Source of the DNA: Pseudomonas fluorescens
Lineage (GTDB): Bacteria; Pseudomonadota; Gammaproteobacteria; Pseudomonadales; Pseudomonadaceae
NCBI RefSeq assembly: GCF_902498195.1
Contig: NZ_CABVIY010000003.1
Coordinates: forward strand, 372,001-436,000
Reading direction: 5' to 3'
DNA length: 64,000 bases
How positions within the stretch are numbered: the first letter of the stretch is position 1; each line of letters begins with the position of its first letter. Below, piece after piece: positions 61,790 through 64,000 of the stretch. The notes under the pieces are model-generated. The model saw only the letters and a program-made list of their open reading frames with translations, did no database searches and had not been told where the DNA came from. The translations under genes were made by a program, and so were the position numbers.

Positions 61790-62004
61790 ACCTTTGCCAG
61801 GTGCACCACCAGTTGCACGATGCCGTAGAGCGTCAACGCGAACACCGCCGTGAACAGGATGCCCAGGATCACGAAATGACTCGGCTTGCCGTGGGTGAAA
61901 TCCCGCGCGCGGTTCTTCCCGCTCTGCACACCGAATGCCGCGGCCATGACGCTGTGCAGCATCTGCCAGAAGGTCGGCGGCTTGTTGTCGACTGGATCGT
62001 CCAT
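61786..62004 (-). CDS. DUF2970 small membrane protein
   Basis: A 72-residue protein: a cytoplasmic part (KPPTFWQMLHSVMAAAFGVQSGKNRARDFTHGKPSHF) and one hydrophobic helix (VILGILFTAVFALTLYGIVQLVV). The FWQMLHSVMAAAFGVQ block is the DUF2970 mark. Function unknown. ATG at 62004 is preceded by GAGGGG; the longer open frame is translated REPIN. Confidence 0.87.
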   Translation of the reverse strand: MDDPVDNKPPTFWQMLHSVMAAAFGVQSGKNRARDFTHGKPSHFVILGILFTAVFALTLYGIVQLVVHLAKV

Positions 62005-62065
62005 AAACCCCTCGTCACGTAGATGTGAGTCGTAAGCATAGACAATTAAAGAAGGGACAAGACAA

Positions 62066-62156
62066 ATGTGGGAGCGGGCTTGCTCGCGAAGGATTCGTGT
62101 CAGTCGACATCCATGCCGCCTGAAACACCGCCTTCGCGAGCAAGCCCGCTCCCACA
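62066..62156. repeat. REPIN, type A
   Basis: Type A inverted pair between metH and the DUF2970 gene. Confidence 0.9.
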
Positions 62157-62176
62157 ATGGGCCGAGGGAAGCTGGA

Positions 62177-64000
<1,824 letters not shown>

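Overview
The window is chromosomal DNA from a fluorescent-group Pseudomonas. Evidence for this is the high GC content, the gene families (cysI-DUF934, the lexA2-imuA-imuB-dnaE2 cassette, sohB, a DUF6543/LRR giant toxin), and about fifteen paired REP elements. Nine of these carry the GTGGGAGCGGGCTTGCTCGCGA type core or a close variant, and others carry a second TGTAGGAGCTG...GCTGCGATCTTTT core. Both ends cut through genes: a DUF1206 membrane protein on the left and metH on the right. All assignments come from reading the translated sequence; no database search was run.

Layout. 1-3.1 kb: DUF1206 and DUF3833 proteins, a lysine-rich basic protein, a decayed ORF, tRNA-Ser(UGA) and yccA. 3.2-8.7 kb: Lrp-type regulator and divergent EamA exporter, FUSC protein, GapN-like aldehyde dehydrogenase, DyP peroxidase. 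8.7-16.2 kb: a GntR/UTRA-controlled cluster of unknown function encoding an AprA-like flavoprotein, an AprB-like ferredoxin, a nitrate/sulfonate-type ABC importer whose binding protein carries a NosL-like C-terminal domain, a HEAT-repeat protein and a DUF971 protein. 16.3-22.1 kb: LexA2-controlled ImuA-ImuB-DnaE2 mutasome with its operator at the start codon. 22.2-30.4 kb: a polyamine-type ABC importer, two amidohydrolases and a flavin reductase-like protein, with a divergent FCD-type GntR regulator. 30.6-35.5 kb: hybrid sensor kinase and a UvrA paralogue without the UvrB-binding domain. 35.6-41.0 kb: a stressosome-like RsbR-RsbS-RsbT-RsbX(fused)-kinase-hybrid kinase operon. 41.3-46.0 kb: small stress or hypothetical proteins, SMP-30-like lactonase, a hydroxylase/SRPBCC fusion, LysR regulator. 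46.2-53.4 kb: GH63-like glycosidase, Tat-exported YtcJ-like amidohydrolase, SCP2 protein, histidine phosphatase, SohB. 53.6-58.0 kb: DUF6543/LRR toxin-like protein with a truncated NEL domain and a small AT-richer gene. 58.0-64.0 kb: DUF934, CysI, a 37-residue membrane ORF, a periplasmic binding protein, DUF2970 and metH.

How the genes work together. Several operons are tightly coupled by ATGA or TGATG overlaps (9510-16165, 16327-22058, 22848-29571, 35610-41037). The most promising undescribed system is the 8.7-16.2 kb AprBA-like cluster. The regulator gene is preceded by a perfect 8+2+8 palindrome, and transport, redox and accessory proteins lie in one orientation. The stressosome module at 35.6-41 kb is a second strong candidate because its output seems to be a histidine kinase pair instead of a sigma-factor switch.
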